NCBI GenBank assembly: GCA_036924835.1 | Contig: JBAGRR010000001.1 | Location: 4,293,001-4,357,000 of the forward strand | Source of the DNA: Nitrobacteraceae bacterium AZCC 1564 | GTDB lineage: Bacteria > Pseudomonadota > Alphaproteobacteria > Rhizobiales > Xanthobacteraceae | Length of the DNA: 64,000 bases | Reading direction: 5' to 3' | Shown: positions 35,730 to 43,343 of the stretch, piece after piece | Numbering within the stretch: position 1 is the stretch's first letter | Layout of the letters: each line of letters begins with the position of its first letter | Notes under the pieces: generated by a model | Database searches by the model: none | Told to the model about the DNA's origin: nothing | The model's input: the letters and a program-made list of their open reading frames with translations, nothing else | Made by a program: the position numbers and the translations under genes

Positions 35730-35909
35730 ATGCCGGCCGACCTGGATACCTATATCGATACCGTCGCCGAAGCGCTGGCATTGCCGGTGGAGGAGGCCTG
35801 GAAGCCGACTATCCGCGCAAATCTCGACGTCTCGCTCAAGATGGCTTGGATGGTGCAGGAATTCCCGCTGCCTGATGAAATCGAGCCAGCCAGCATCTAC
35901 AGAGTTTAA
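35730..35909 (+). CDS. HpxX/AtzG-like amidase small subunit (DUF4089 type)
   Basis: The 59-residue protein opens MPADLDTYIDTVAEAL and continues with LPVEEAWKPTIRANLDVSL and a hydrophobic tail with PLPDEIEPA. This is the pattern of HpxX/AtzG, the small subunit that stabilises AtzE/HpxY amidases. The ATG follows AAGGA at a good distance, and the gene lies 10 bases before the amidase. Position and length support the call strongly. It is easily missed by gene finders because of its size. Confidence 0.8.
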   Translation: MPADLDTYIDTVAEALALPVEEAWKPTIRANLDVSLKMAWMVQEFPLPDEIEPASIYRV

Positions 35910-35919
35910 GGGTGGCAGC

Positions 35920-37314
35920 ATGAGTGATCTGGACTGGTCGTCCGCTTCTGCAATTGCAGAGGCTGTATCGAGCCGTAAAGTGCCTGCGCTGGATGTCGTC
36001 AACGGCGTGCTGACGCGAATCGAAAAGCATAACCCCGTCCTTAACGCGTTCACGGATGTGCTTGCCGAGCGTGCGCGTGCGAAAGCCACCAAAGTCGACA
36101 GTGCCATTGCACGTGGAGAAAAGCTCGGTCCACTTGCGGGCGTTCCATTCGCGGTCAAGAACCTTTTCGACGTGGAAGGACTGCCGACCCGCGCAGGCTC
36201 GAAGATTAACCGCACGCGCGCGGCGGCCACCCGCGATGCGCCCTTGATTGAACGGCTGGAAGCGGCAGGCGCGATCCTGGTCGGCGCCCTGAACATGGGC
36301 GAATACGCCTACGACTTCACCGGCGAAAATATTCACGATGGACCGTCACGTAATCCGCACGATGTGACGCGCATGACCGGTGGCTCGTCCGGCGGTTCAG
36401 GCGGCGCGGTGGGAGGCGGCCTCGTGCCGCTGGCTTTGGGATCGGATACCAACGGATCGATCCGCGTGCCGGCATCGTTTTGCGGTGTGTTCGGGTTAAA
36501 ACCGACCTATGGCCGGCTGTCCCGCGCGCGGTCGTTTCCCTTCGTTCCAAGCTTTGACCATCTGGGGCCGTTTGCGCGAACAGCGCGGGACCTTGCTGCT
36601 GCTTACGATGCAATGCAGGGTCCGGATGCTGACGATGCCGCTTGCGTGGATCGTCCAATCGAACTTGTGTCGCCGTTGCTCGATCAGGGGCTTGGTGATT
36701 TGCGTATTGCGCTTGCGGGTGGCTATTTCCAGAAAAATCTCTTCCCTGAAGCTAAAGAGGCAATCGCGCGGATCACGAAAGCTTTGCCGCTCTCGCGCGA
36801 GGTCGAACTTCCAGAGGCCATGCGGGCAAGATCGGCAGCCTATGTCATCTCGACTTGCGAGGGCGCATCGCTGCACCTCGACCGGCTGCGTACGCGGCCT
36901 AACGACTTCGATCCAGCTGTACGCGACCGCCTTTTCGCCGGGGCGATGATACCTGCACCGCTCGTCGATCGCGCACAGAAGTTCAGGCGCTGGTACCGGG
37001 CACAGGTGCTTGAATTGTTCAAGTCGGTCGATGTGATTATCGCTCCTGCGACACCGTGTATGGCACCGAAGCTGGGACAGACCACGTTCGTGCTCGATGG
37101 TGTCGAATTGCCGGTTCGCGCCAATATCGGAATTCACACCCAGCCGATATCGTTTATCGGTCTGCCCGTTGTCGTCGTGCCGGTGCCTCTTGAGCCGATG
37201 CCGATGGGGGTCCAGATTATCGCCGCGCCATGGCGCGAAGATACCGCCTTGCGTGTTGCACACGCTCTCGAACAGACCGGCGCAGTTCTGGCGAAGCGCC
37301 CGAAAGGATTCTGA
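35920..37314 (+). CDS. AtzE/HpxY family amidohydrolase (amidase signature)
   Basis: The 464-residue amidase has Lys80 in GVPFAVKNLFDVEG, the cis-Ser in TGGSSGGSGG near residue 157, and the nucleophile Ser180 in LGSDTNGSIRVPASFCG; the DTNGS form is typical of AtzE/HpxY rather than GatA. AtzE hydrolyses 1-carboxybiuret in s-triazine breakdown, and HpxY is placed in oxalurate (purine) catabolism. The ATG at 35920 has AAGGGTGG upstream. Flanking HpxX-like and HpxZ-like genes make the assignment solid; the substrate remains open. Confidence 0.88.
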   Translation: MSDLDWSSASAIAEAVSSRKVPALDVVNGVLTRIEKHNPVLNAFTDVLAERARAKATKVDSAIARGEKLGPLAGVPFAVKNLFDVEGLPTRAGSKINRTRAAATRDAPLIERLEAAGAILVGALNMGEYAYDFTGENIHDGPSRNPHDVTRMTGGSSGGSGGAVGGGLVPLALGSDTNGSIRVPASFCGVFGLKPTYGRLSRARSFPFVPSFDHLGPFARTARDLAAAYDAMQGPDADDAACVDRPIELVSPLLDQGLGDLRIALAGGYFQKNLFPEAKEAIARITKALPLSREVELPEAMRARSAAYVISTCEGASLHLDRLRTRPNDFDPAVRDRLFAGAMIPAPLVDRAQKFRRWYRAQVLELFKSVDVIIAPATPCMAPKLGQTTFVLDGVELPVRANIGIHTQPISFIGLPVVVVPVPLEPMPMGVQIIAAPWREDTALRVAHALEQTGAVLAKRPKGF

Positions 37315-37315
37315 A

Positions 37316-37711
37316 GTGACCGTCGAAATTGACCAGCCGGATGTTGTTGCCGAGGTCAGCGCCGCCTTTGCGCGGTATGAAAAGGCCTTGACGACGAACG
37401 ACGTTACCACGCTGGATGAACTGTTCCGCAATGATCCAAAGACCATTCGTTACGGCATCGGAGAAAATCTTTACGGCTATGATGCGATCGCATCATTCCG
37501 CTCCGCGCGAAGTCCTGTCGGGCTGATGCGTCAGTTGGCGAAGACCGTAATCACCGCTTACGGCCGGGATACCGCCGTCGCATCGACGTTGTTTTACCGT
37601 GAGACAACGCCGGGCAAGGTGGGGCGGCAGATGCAAACATGGGTGCGCTTTCCCGAAGGTTGGCGCATTGTCGCCGCCCACGTCAGCGTGATCGATGAGC
37701 CCAAGCAGTAA
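37316..37711 (+). CDS. HpxZ-like protein (DUF3225, NTF2/SnoaL fold)
   Basis: The 131-residue protein starts with GTG one base after the amidase stop. It has the NTF2-like pattern VAAEF-type helix (VVAEVSAAFARYEKALTTND), FRNDPKTIRYGIGENLYG, and a C-terminal sheet VGRQMQTWVRFPEGWRIV. This matches HpxZ, found next to HpxXY in oxalurate/biuret-type amidase clusters. Its catalytic role is not established even in studied relatives. It completes an hpxXYZ-like trio that is translationally tight. Confidence 0.8.
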   Translation: MTVEIDQPDVVAEVSAAFARYEKALTTNDVTTLDELFRNDPKTIRYGIGENLYGYDAIASFRSARSPVGLMRQLAKTVITAYGRDTAVASTLFYRETTPGKVGRQMQTWVRFPEGWRIVAAHVSVIDEPKQ

Positions 37712-37794
37712 AGCGTGACTAGCTGCCCCGACGCGATCCATCAGATTACCGGGGGCGGTGCGGCGATATTGGCAATGGTATCCGCTATCAGCGG

Positions 37795-39048
37795 TTATCC
37801 CTGCATAGGTGCAAAAAGCGTTGCGGATGGACGCGAGAAAGTCTGGCGACCATTTTTGAAGCCGCAGACGATGTCGGGCAACTCGGCAATCGCATTCTGG
37901 CTGCTGGTCGTATTGAGCACGATCATGTCTGCCGGATTCCCGACGGCGATGCCGTAGTCCTTCAAATTCATCAGTTTCGCGGGATGTGTGGTAACGAGAT
38001 CGAGGCAGGTCTCGAATTCGCTGATCCCTGCATGGGCGACATTGGCGTAGAAATTTGCCATGCGCAGCAGCGAGCAATCTCCGAATGGCGTGAACGGATT
38101 GAGCACGTTGTTGGTTGACACCGAGCAAAGGACGCCTTTGTCGATGAGCTTGTGCGCCGGTGTCAGGCCGCGTGGAGACTTGTGCGTGACGTCGCGTCCC
38201 ATCAGGTAAAGATCGGTCGCCGGAAGCACGGTCACCGCGACGCCAGCCTCAGCAAGCCGGCTAGCTGCGGCGTCGAATGCGTCCGGCGGCAGGGCGGAGA
38301 GTTTGGTCGCGTGGCCAATGGCAACGCGTCCGTGATAGTTGCGCCGCTCTGCTTGCTGGCAGACCTCTTCGAGATGCCACCAGGAGGGATCGAGATCGAA
38401 GTCGAGATGCAGATCGACATCCACATCGAAAGCTTGAGCGAGGTCAAATAGCTTCTCGATCTGAGCATTCGGATCGGTGTCCATATAGGGACATCCGCCG
38501 ATCAGGTCGGCACCGTCGCGTAGCGCCGCGACCAGCAGCTCCTCCGTGCCGGGGTCGTTGGTCAACCCTTCCTGTGGAAATGCACAGATTGACAGGTCGA
38601 TCGCCCAGGCATAGTCACGCTTTAGCGCCTTGATTGCCTGAAAGCCGCGCAAGCCGATGCGTGGATCGATCTCCACATGTGTGCGCATGCGCGTGGTACC
38701 CTGGACGATAGCGCGTTCAATGACACGGGCGCCTCGCGCGTAAATATCCTCGACCGTGAAATCCCGCTTCATGGCCGCGACAGCGGCGATCGCCTCGCTA
38801 ACTGTGCCGTGATCGTGACCGCAACGTCCGAGAAGGCAGGCCTTATCGAGATGAATGTGGGTCTCGACAAAGCCCGGAAGGACGAGTTGTCCGGCTGCAT
38901 CAAAGTCGAGCGCCTCGCATGCAAGCTGTGTTTCGATAGCTGCGATGCGCCCATCGCGGACGCCAACGTCGACAGGAGAGGGTCGACCGGGGACAACGGC
39001 CCGGTGAAGAATGAGGTCGAAGGCGGAGCGGGCGGTCATTGCAGGCAA
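37795..39048 (-). CDS. Cytosine deaminase-like amidohydrolase with altered catalytic residues
   Basis: The 417-residue amidohydrolase resembles cytosine deaminase / N-isopropylammelide hydrolase. Metal ligands H64 and H66 are in GFVETHIHLDKACL, with further histidines in VDLHLDFDLD and AIGHATKLS. Two expected residues differ: where CodA has the DEIDDE glutamate this protein reads DFDLD, and the HDDVFDPWYPLG segment carrying the metal/base Asp reads TNNVLNPFTPFG. So either it uses another geometry or it has lost deaminase activity. It diverges from the SnoaL-like gene across a region with the 13-base GntR-type site. Confidence 0.82.
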   Translation of the reverse strand: MPAMTARSAFDLILHRAVVPGRPSPVDVGVRDGRIAAIETQLACEALDFDAAGQLVLPGFVETHIHLDKACLLGRCGHDHGTVSEAIAAVAAMKRDFTVEDIYARGARVIERAIVQGTTRMRTHVEIDPRIGLRGFQAIKALKRDYAWAIDLSICAFPQEGLTNDPGTEELLVAALRDGADLIGGCPYMDTDPNAQIEKLFDLAQAFDVDVDLHLDFDLDPSWWHLEEVCQQAERRNYHGRVAIGHATKLSALPPDAFDAAASRLAEAGVAVTVLPATDLYLMGRDVTHKSPRGLTPAHKLIDKGVLCSVSTNNVLNPFTPFGDCSLLRMANFYANVAHAGISEFETCLDLVTTHPAKLMNLKDYGIAVGNPADMIVLNTTSSQNAIAELPDIVCGFKNGRQTFSRPSATLFAPMQG

Positions 39049-39138
39049 GGTGTTAGAGGTGAATCAAACTAGCCCAATAGTGGTCGCGCCGACACCTCCA
39101 GATTGTGTGCAGTTTGGTCTGCAGATTGTTCAAAATAT

Positions 39139-39151
39139 GTGCATGCAATTG
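39139..39151. promoter_or_regulatory. Shared 13-base operator candidate, site 1
   Basis: GTGCATGCAATTG lies in the divergent region between the amidohydrolase (start 39048) and the SnoaL-like gene (start 39194). The same 13 bases in inverted orientation occur at 40456-40468, in the other divergent region beside the GntR gene. TGCATGCA is its palindromic core. Confidence 0.55.
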
Positions 39152-39193
39152 GCGGGCGGATTTGTAAGCTGCCGTTCCAAATAGGAGCCGATC

Positions 39194-39613
39194 ATGTCCG
39201 TTGCCGCGCGAGTTGAATCGACAGCAATGTCCGATGCCGAGATTGTCGAGGCCTATCTGGAGGCATCGATGATTCCTGATCCGGATCGTGCGGCTACGTT
39301 CATGAAGCCCGGCGCCGTTATCACCTTCACTGGTGGACGAGACTTCGACCATCCTCGTGGCCCGACCGGCTTTAATGCACACCGGTATCGCTGGGTGAAG
39401 AAGAAGATGGAGCGTTTTGACGTCTGTCCGGGCGCCGAGGAGACGATTGTTTACAGCATCGGCACACTTTATGGCGAATGGCCCGATGGGACGCCGTTTG
39501 AAGGCAATCGCTATGTCGACCGGTTCGTAGTGAAGGATGGTCAGATCATCAAGATGGATGTCTGGAACGACAGCGCCGAGCGCATCCTTATGCAGCGCGG
39601 GATCGAGGCCTGA
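39194..39613 (+). CDS. SnoaL-like / NTF2-fold protein
   Basis: The 139-residue protein has the SnoaL/NTF2 cone fold pattern: an N-terminal helix (SDAEIVEAYLEASMIPDPD), a mid-protein strand (PGAVITFTGGRDFDHPRG), and a C-terminal EGNRYVDRFVVKDGQIIKMD sheet. Such proteins are isomerases, cyclases or small hydrolases, or only ligand carriers. The ATG follows GGAG. Its stop abuts the stop of the convergent GntR gene. The function is not known, but it is probably part of the pathway controlled by that regulator. Confidence 0.75.
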   Translation: MSVAARVESTAMSDAEIVEAYLEASMIPDPDRAATFMKPGAVITFTGGRDFDHPRGPTGFNAHRYRWVKKKMERFDVCPGAEETIVYSIGTLYGEWPDGTPFEGNRYVDRFVVKDGQIIKMDVWNDSAERILMQRGIEA

Positions 39614-40384
39614 TTACTCCGCAGCGTCCCGGATGCGCGCGACCTTAGCTTTCTTGTTGCTGTCCGCTCGCGTCTCGTCTTCGGTATAGGGGGCGAGAAT
39701 ATCGATCAGATCACGGCCACGTTGCGGAGCAGGACTGACGAGCGCCCGATTGGCTACGGAATCCAGATGATTGTGCATCAGGCTCATGACCTTGGCCTCG
39801 TCGCCTCTTGCCAGGGCTGAGATGATATTCCGGTGCTCGTTGATCGCGCACTCCGATGAATGAGGCCGGCTATAGAGCGAAAGCGTGAGGCAGCATCGAT
39901 ACGCAACCTCGCTGACATAGCGAATGAGGATCGGGCTGTTCGTCATTTGCGCGAGCAGGATGTGAAATTCGGTCGCCAGCCGGATCGAAACAGCATCAGA
40001 GCCGTTACGGGCTGCATCTTCCGCATCGACATGGGCGATTAGCGTTGCAACCTGACCCTTCGTGAGCTTTCCCGCGAGCTGTCGCACCACCAGGCGCTCC
40101 AATTCAATACGAATATCGAAGGCGTCGCGCGCCTCCTGCCAGCTCGGCGTTGCGACAACCGCAATCCGATTGCGTCGCAGTTCGACAAGCCCTTCTGCCG
40201 CAAGCTGCCCAAGCGCATGGCGTGCGATGGTTCGGCTCACGCCAAAGCGTTCACCAAGTGTATCTTCGGGGAGTTTAGCTCCTGGCTCCAGCGCCTGTTC
40301 GATGATGGCCCGGCGCAAGGCGCGACAGATCGTACCGACTTTGTCGGAAGAGCCTGCATCTTTCTTGGCTGGGCGCGGCGCCAT
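39614..40384 (-). CDS. GntR family regulator, FCD type
   Basis: This 256-residue regulator has a winged HTH (LRRAIIEQALEPGAKLPEDT, then GERFGVSRTIARHALGQLA, residues 25-75) and an FCD domain with metal-type histidines in EFHILLAQ, EHRNIISAL and HNHLDSV. It lies between two divergent promoter regions that share the 13-base site CAATTGCATGCAC, so it is the natural candidate to bind them. It diverges from the NMT1-type ABC operon at 40580. Confidence 0.9.
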   Translation of the reverse strand: MAPRPAKKDAGSSDKVGTICRALRRAIIEQALEPGAKLPEDTLGERFGVSRTIARHALGQLAAEGLVELRRNRIAVVATPSWQEARDAFDIRIELERLVVRQLAGKLTKGQVATLIAHVDAEDAARNGSDAVSIRLATEFHILLAQMTNSPILIRYVSEVAYRCCLTLSLYSRPHSSECAINEHRNIISALARGDEAKVMSLMHNHLDSVANRALVSPAPQRGRDLIDILAPYTEDETRADSNKKAKVARIRDAAE

Positions 40385-40455
40385 TCGTGAATTCCGATAG
40401 CGGATATCTAAGTGTCATGCATTCCGTACCATGGCTGCCGCAAAATTCAGCGCCT

Positions 40456-40468
40456 CAATTGCATGCAC
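40456..40468. promoter_or_regulatory. Shared 13-base operator candidate, site 2
   Basis: CAATTGCATGCAC is the exact reverse complement of the site at 39139-39151. It lies between the GntR gene (start 40384) and the ABC ATPase (start 40580), about 72 bases upstream of the regulator. It is consistent with autoregulation and control of the transporter. Confidence 0.55.
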
Positions 40469-40579
40469 TTTGATGGAGCAACTGCACAAAATAAGACCGC
40501 TGCAGAGCGCCGACTTCTCCGCAATCCCTCATCTTGTAAGGATTCTTCTCTGGCATCGTGCTTGCATACACTTCCTCGT

Positions 40580-41461
40580 ATGAGCCGTATGCAAACACAT
40601 CTTCGACTAAACTCCGACGATAGTTCTGCGCTTGACGTGCCGCTTGCGGGTGCGCCCATCGCGATTGAGCTGTCGGGAGCATCCGTCACATTCGGCCGCG
40701 GTGCGCGGTCTGTGCCTGCGCTATCCGAGACGACGTTGCGCATTCCTGATGGGGAATTTCTTGCGCTTGTCGGTCCTTCCGGATGCGGCAAGTCGACAAT
40801 TCTGAAACTGGTCAGTGGTCTGGTGCAGCCGACAACCGGCGTTGTCGTGGTCGGCGGCCGCGAAGTAGCGGCGAAAGCGCTCCGCGTCGGCATGGCGTTT
40901 CAGAATCCGACCATGCTGCCGTGGATGACGATCGAGCAGAACATCATGCTGCCGCTCAAGATCGTCGAACCGTTCCGATCGCAGTTCAGGAAACTCCGCA
41001 AGACTGAATTCCGAGACAAGGCGCATGCCTTGCTGGAGCAGGTCGGCCTTAAAGGATTTGGGCCGCGCTTTCCCTGGCAGTTGTCCGGTGGCATGCTTCA
41101 ACGTGCCAATCTCTGCAGGGCGTTGATCCATGATCCGCGCATGCTGCTGCTCGACGAACCGTTTGGCGCGCTCGATCAGTTCACCCGCGAAGAACTCTGG
41201 TCGATTCTTCAGCAGCTCTGGATGACGCACAAGCCCACAGTGCTGCTTGTGACCCACGATTTGCGTGAAGCCGGATTCTTAGCGAGCCGCATTTGCGTGA
41301 TGAGCGCGCGGCCGGGACGCGTTCTCGATGACAGCCATGTCGAGTTCAGCCGCCCACGGACAGTCGCCATGACCTTTGAGCCGGATTTCGTCGCGCTGAA
41401 CCAGCGTCTGCGTGACCTCATCGTCGACGCGCGGACGGCGACTGCAGAAGGAAGGGTGTGA
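40580..41461 (+). CDS. SsuB/TauB-type ABC ATP-binding protein
   Basis: This ATPase of about 293 residues belongs to the nitrate/sulfonate/pyrimidine-precursor branch. It has Walker A GPSGCGKSTILKLVSG near residue 73, a Q-loop MAFQNPTMLPWMTIEQN, signature LSGGMLQRANLCRAL near 170, Walker B MLLLDEPFGALDQFTRE and the switch VTHDLREA. The ATG at 40580 (or 40589) is chosen because the 56 codons upstream show no family character. It overlaps the permease start by four bases. Confidence 0.88.
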   Translation: MSRMQTHLRLNSDDSSALDVPLAGAPIAIELSGASVTFGRGARSVPALSETTLRIPDGEFLALVGPSGCGKSTILKLVSGLVQPTTGVVVVGGREVAAKALRVGMAFQNPTMLPWMTIEQNIMLPLKIVEPFRSQFRKLRKTEFRDKAHALLEQVGLKGFGPRFPWQLSGGMLQRANLCRALIHDPRMLLLDEPFGALDQFTREELWSILQQLWMTHKPTVLLVTHDLREAGFLASRICVMSARPGRVLDDSHVEFSRPRTVAMTFEPDFVALNQRLRDLIVDARTATAEGRV

Positions 41462-42240
41462 TCATGCCGGAGTTCAGCATTCGCCAGAAGGCATGGTCAG
41501 CGGGCCTGATCATCCTGTTCTTCGTGGGCTGGGAATTGTTTTGCCTGCTGACCGGAATGTCTGACCTTGTGTTGCCACGGCCTTCGCAGGTTCTGACGAC
41601 ATTGATCGCGCGTTTTCCGGTACTCTGGCCCCACATCGTCCAGACGTTGGTAACAACGATGGCCGGCTTTGTGCTCGGCGTTGCTCTCGGCGTCGTGCTG
41701 GGCGCCTTCATCGGTGCATCGAAGGTAGCTTACGACACCTTTTATCCTTTGCTCGTCGGGTTTTCCTCCATCCCTAAGGTCGCCGTCGTTCCGATTTTTG
41801 TTCTTTGGTTTGGTTCGGGAACAGTGCCGGCGGTTCTGACCTCGTTGTCGATCTGCTTCTTTCCAATCGTTGTTAACATCGCAACGGGCCTGGCGACGAC
41901 GGAGCCCGAACTGGAAGATGTGCTCAAGGCACTGGGTGCTAGCAAATTCGACATTCTTTGGAACGTCGGGTTGCCGCGGACGATGCCGTTCTTCTTCGCG
42001 TCTCTGAAGGTCGCGATCAGCTACGCCTTTGTCGGCGCGGTTCTCTCCGAAACCGTCGCGTCGAACCGCGGAATCGGCAACGTGATGATGACGGCCTCGT
42101 CGAACTTCGATGTGCCGCTGGTTTTCGCCGGACTTTTCATTCTCGCCGCCCTCGGCGTCATTCTCTACGTCGCGTTCTCGCTGATCGAAGGACAGGTCAC
42201 CGGCTGGGCGACGCGGAAAAACGATCTGGTCGCGACATGA
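41458..42240 (+). CDS. SsuC/TauC-type ABC permease
   Basis: This 260-residue permease has six hydrophobic segments and the EAA coupling loop ATTEPELEDVLKALGASKFDIL near residue 145 (given in part: PELEDVLKALGASK). The start is GTG at 41458, overlapping the ATPase stop; an ATG at 41464 is equally possible. It forms a homodimeric channel with the ATPase above and the binding protein below. Confidence 0.88.
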   Translation: MIMPEFSIRQKAWSAGLIILFFVGWELFCLLTGMSDLVLPRPSQVLTTLIARFPVLWPHIVQTLVTTMAGFVLGVALGVVLGAFIGASKVAYDTFYPLLVGFSSIPKVAVVPIFVLWFGSGTVPAVLTSLSICFFPIVVNIATGLATTEPELEDVLKALGASKFDILWNVGLPRTMPFFFASLKVAISYAFVGAVLSETVASNRGIGNVMMTASSNFDVPLVFAGLFILAALGVILYVAFSLIEGQVTGWATRKNDLVAT

Positions 42241-42297
42241 GCACCGGATCCCCTCGTTTTCACCAAATCGGCGTTTTAACTTCGTAAGGAGATTGTC

Positions 42298-43323
42298 ATG
42301 TTTGCCAGACTGGGTGCTGCGTTGTTGGGAAGCCTGCTATTGGCGGGTGCTGCCGCAGCACAGGAGACGACCATCAAGTTTACTCTCGGCTGGAAGACGC
42401 AGGGTAGCGATGCGGCGTTCTTCTACGCCAAGGACAATGGCTTCTTCAAAGAGGAGGGGCTCAACGTTGTCATCGACCAGGGGGAGGGCTCCGGCGCGAC
42501 CGTGACGCGCATCATGTCCGGCGCGTATGACGCCGGCTTTGGCGATGTGAATGCCATCATCCAGAACGCCGCGACCCGGCCGCAGGATGCCCCGGTGATG
42601 GTCTACATGCTGTGGAACAGGCCGCCATTCGCCATCGTCACCAAAGCAACGAGTGGCATCAAGACCATCAAGGATTTTGAGGGCCACACTCTCGGCGGTG
42701 CACAAGGCACGCCGACCACACGTTTGTTGCCGGTGTTCGTGCACAAGAACGGGCTCGACAACGACAAGATCAAGGTGTCGAACATGGCGCCCAACTTGCA
42801 GGAGCCAATGCTGATCAAGGGTGATATCGACGCGGCTCTTGTGTTCAATATCACCAGCTATTTCAATCTTGTGCTCAACCGTCAAGACCCCGACAAGGAC
42901 TTCAGATGGTTTTCGTTCGGTGACTATGGCCTTGATCTCTATTCCAATGGCCTGATGGTTTCGCGCAAGCTCCTGGCTTCAAATCCTAAGGCTGTCGCCG
43001 GTCTTGTCCGCGCCGTGAACAAAGCGGTCATTGCCGTGGGCAAAGACCAGAATGCGGGGATGAAAGCGACGGTCAACTACGATAACTTGATCAACGCCGA
43101 CGTCGAGAAGCGTCGCCTCAAATTTTCGTATGAACAGTTGATCGTATCGCCGGAGATGAAGGAAATTGGCGTTGGAGACATCAAGGACGACCGGATGGCA
43201 CGTGCGATCGGCATGGTGGTCGAGGGATATCAGCTCTCGCGCACGCCGACGCCGGCCGAAGTGTTTTCCCGCGATTATCTGCCGCCGCGCGCAGAACGAG
43301 AGCTGGTCTACATGTCGAACTGA
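42298..43323 (+). CDS. NMT1/THI5-like ABC substrate-binding protein
   Basis: The 341-residue periplasmic protein has a signal peptide of about 21 residues (cleavage after AAAA-Q) and the NMT1/SsuA pattern IKFTLGWKTQGSDAAFFYAK, DNGFFKEEGLNVVI and GSGATVTRIMSGAYDAGFGD. Relatives bind pyrimidine precursors of thiamine, aliphatic sulfonates or N-heterocycles. The ATG follows AAGGAG. With the deaminase-like neighbours, a pyrimidine or other N-heterocycle is a fair guess; no cysteine cluster of the THI5 type is seen. Confidence 0.88.
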   Translation: MFARLGAALLGSLLLAGAAAAQETTIKFTLGWKTQGSDAAFFYAKDNGFFKEEGLNVVIDQGEGSGATVTRIMSGAYDAGFGDVNAIIQNAATRPQDAPVMVYMLWNRPPFAIVTKATSGIKTIKDFEGHTLGGAQGTPTTRLLPVFVHKNGLDNDKIKVSNMAPNLQEPMLIKGDIDAALVFNITSYFNLVLNRQDPDKDFRWFSFGDYGLDLYSNGLMVSRKLLASNPKAVAGLVRAVNKAVIAVGKDQNAGMKATVNYDNLINADVEKRRLKFSYEQLIVSPEMKEIGVGDIKDDRMARAIGMVVEGYQLSRTPTPAEVFSRDYLPPRAERELVYMSN

Positions 43324-43343
43324 CGAGAACGGCGAGTGCGGTC

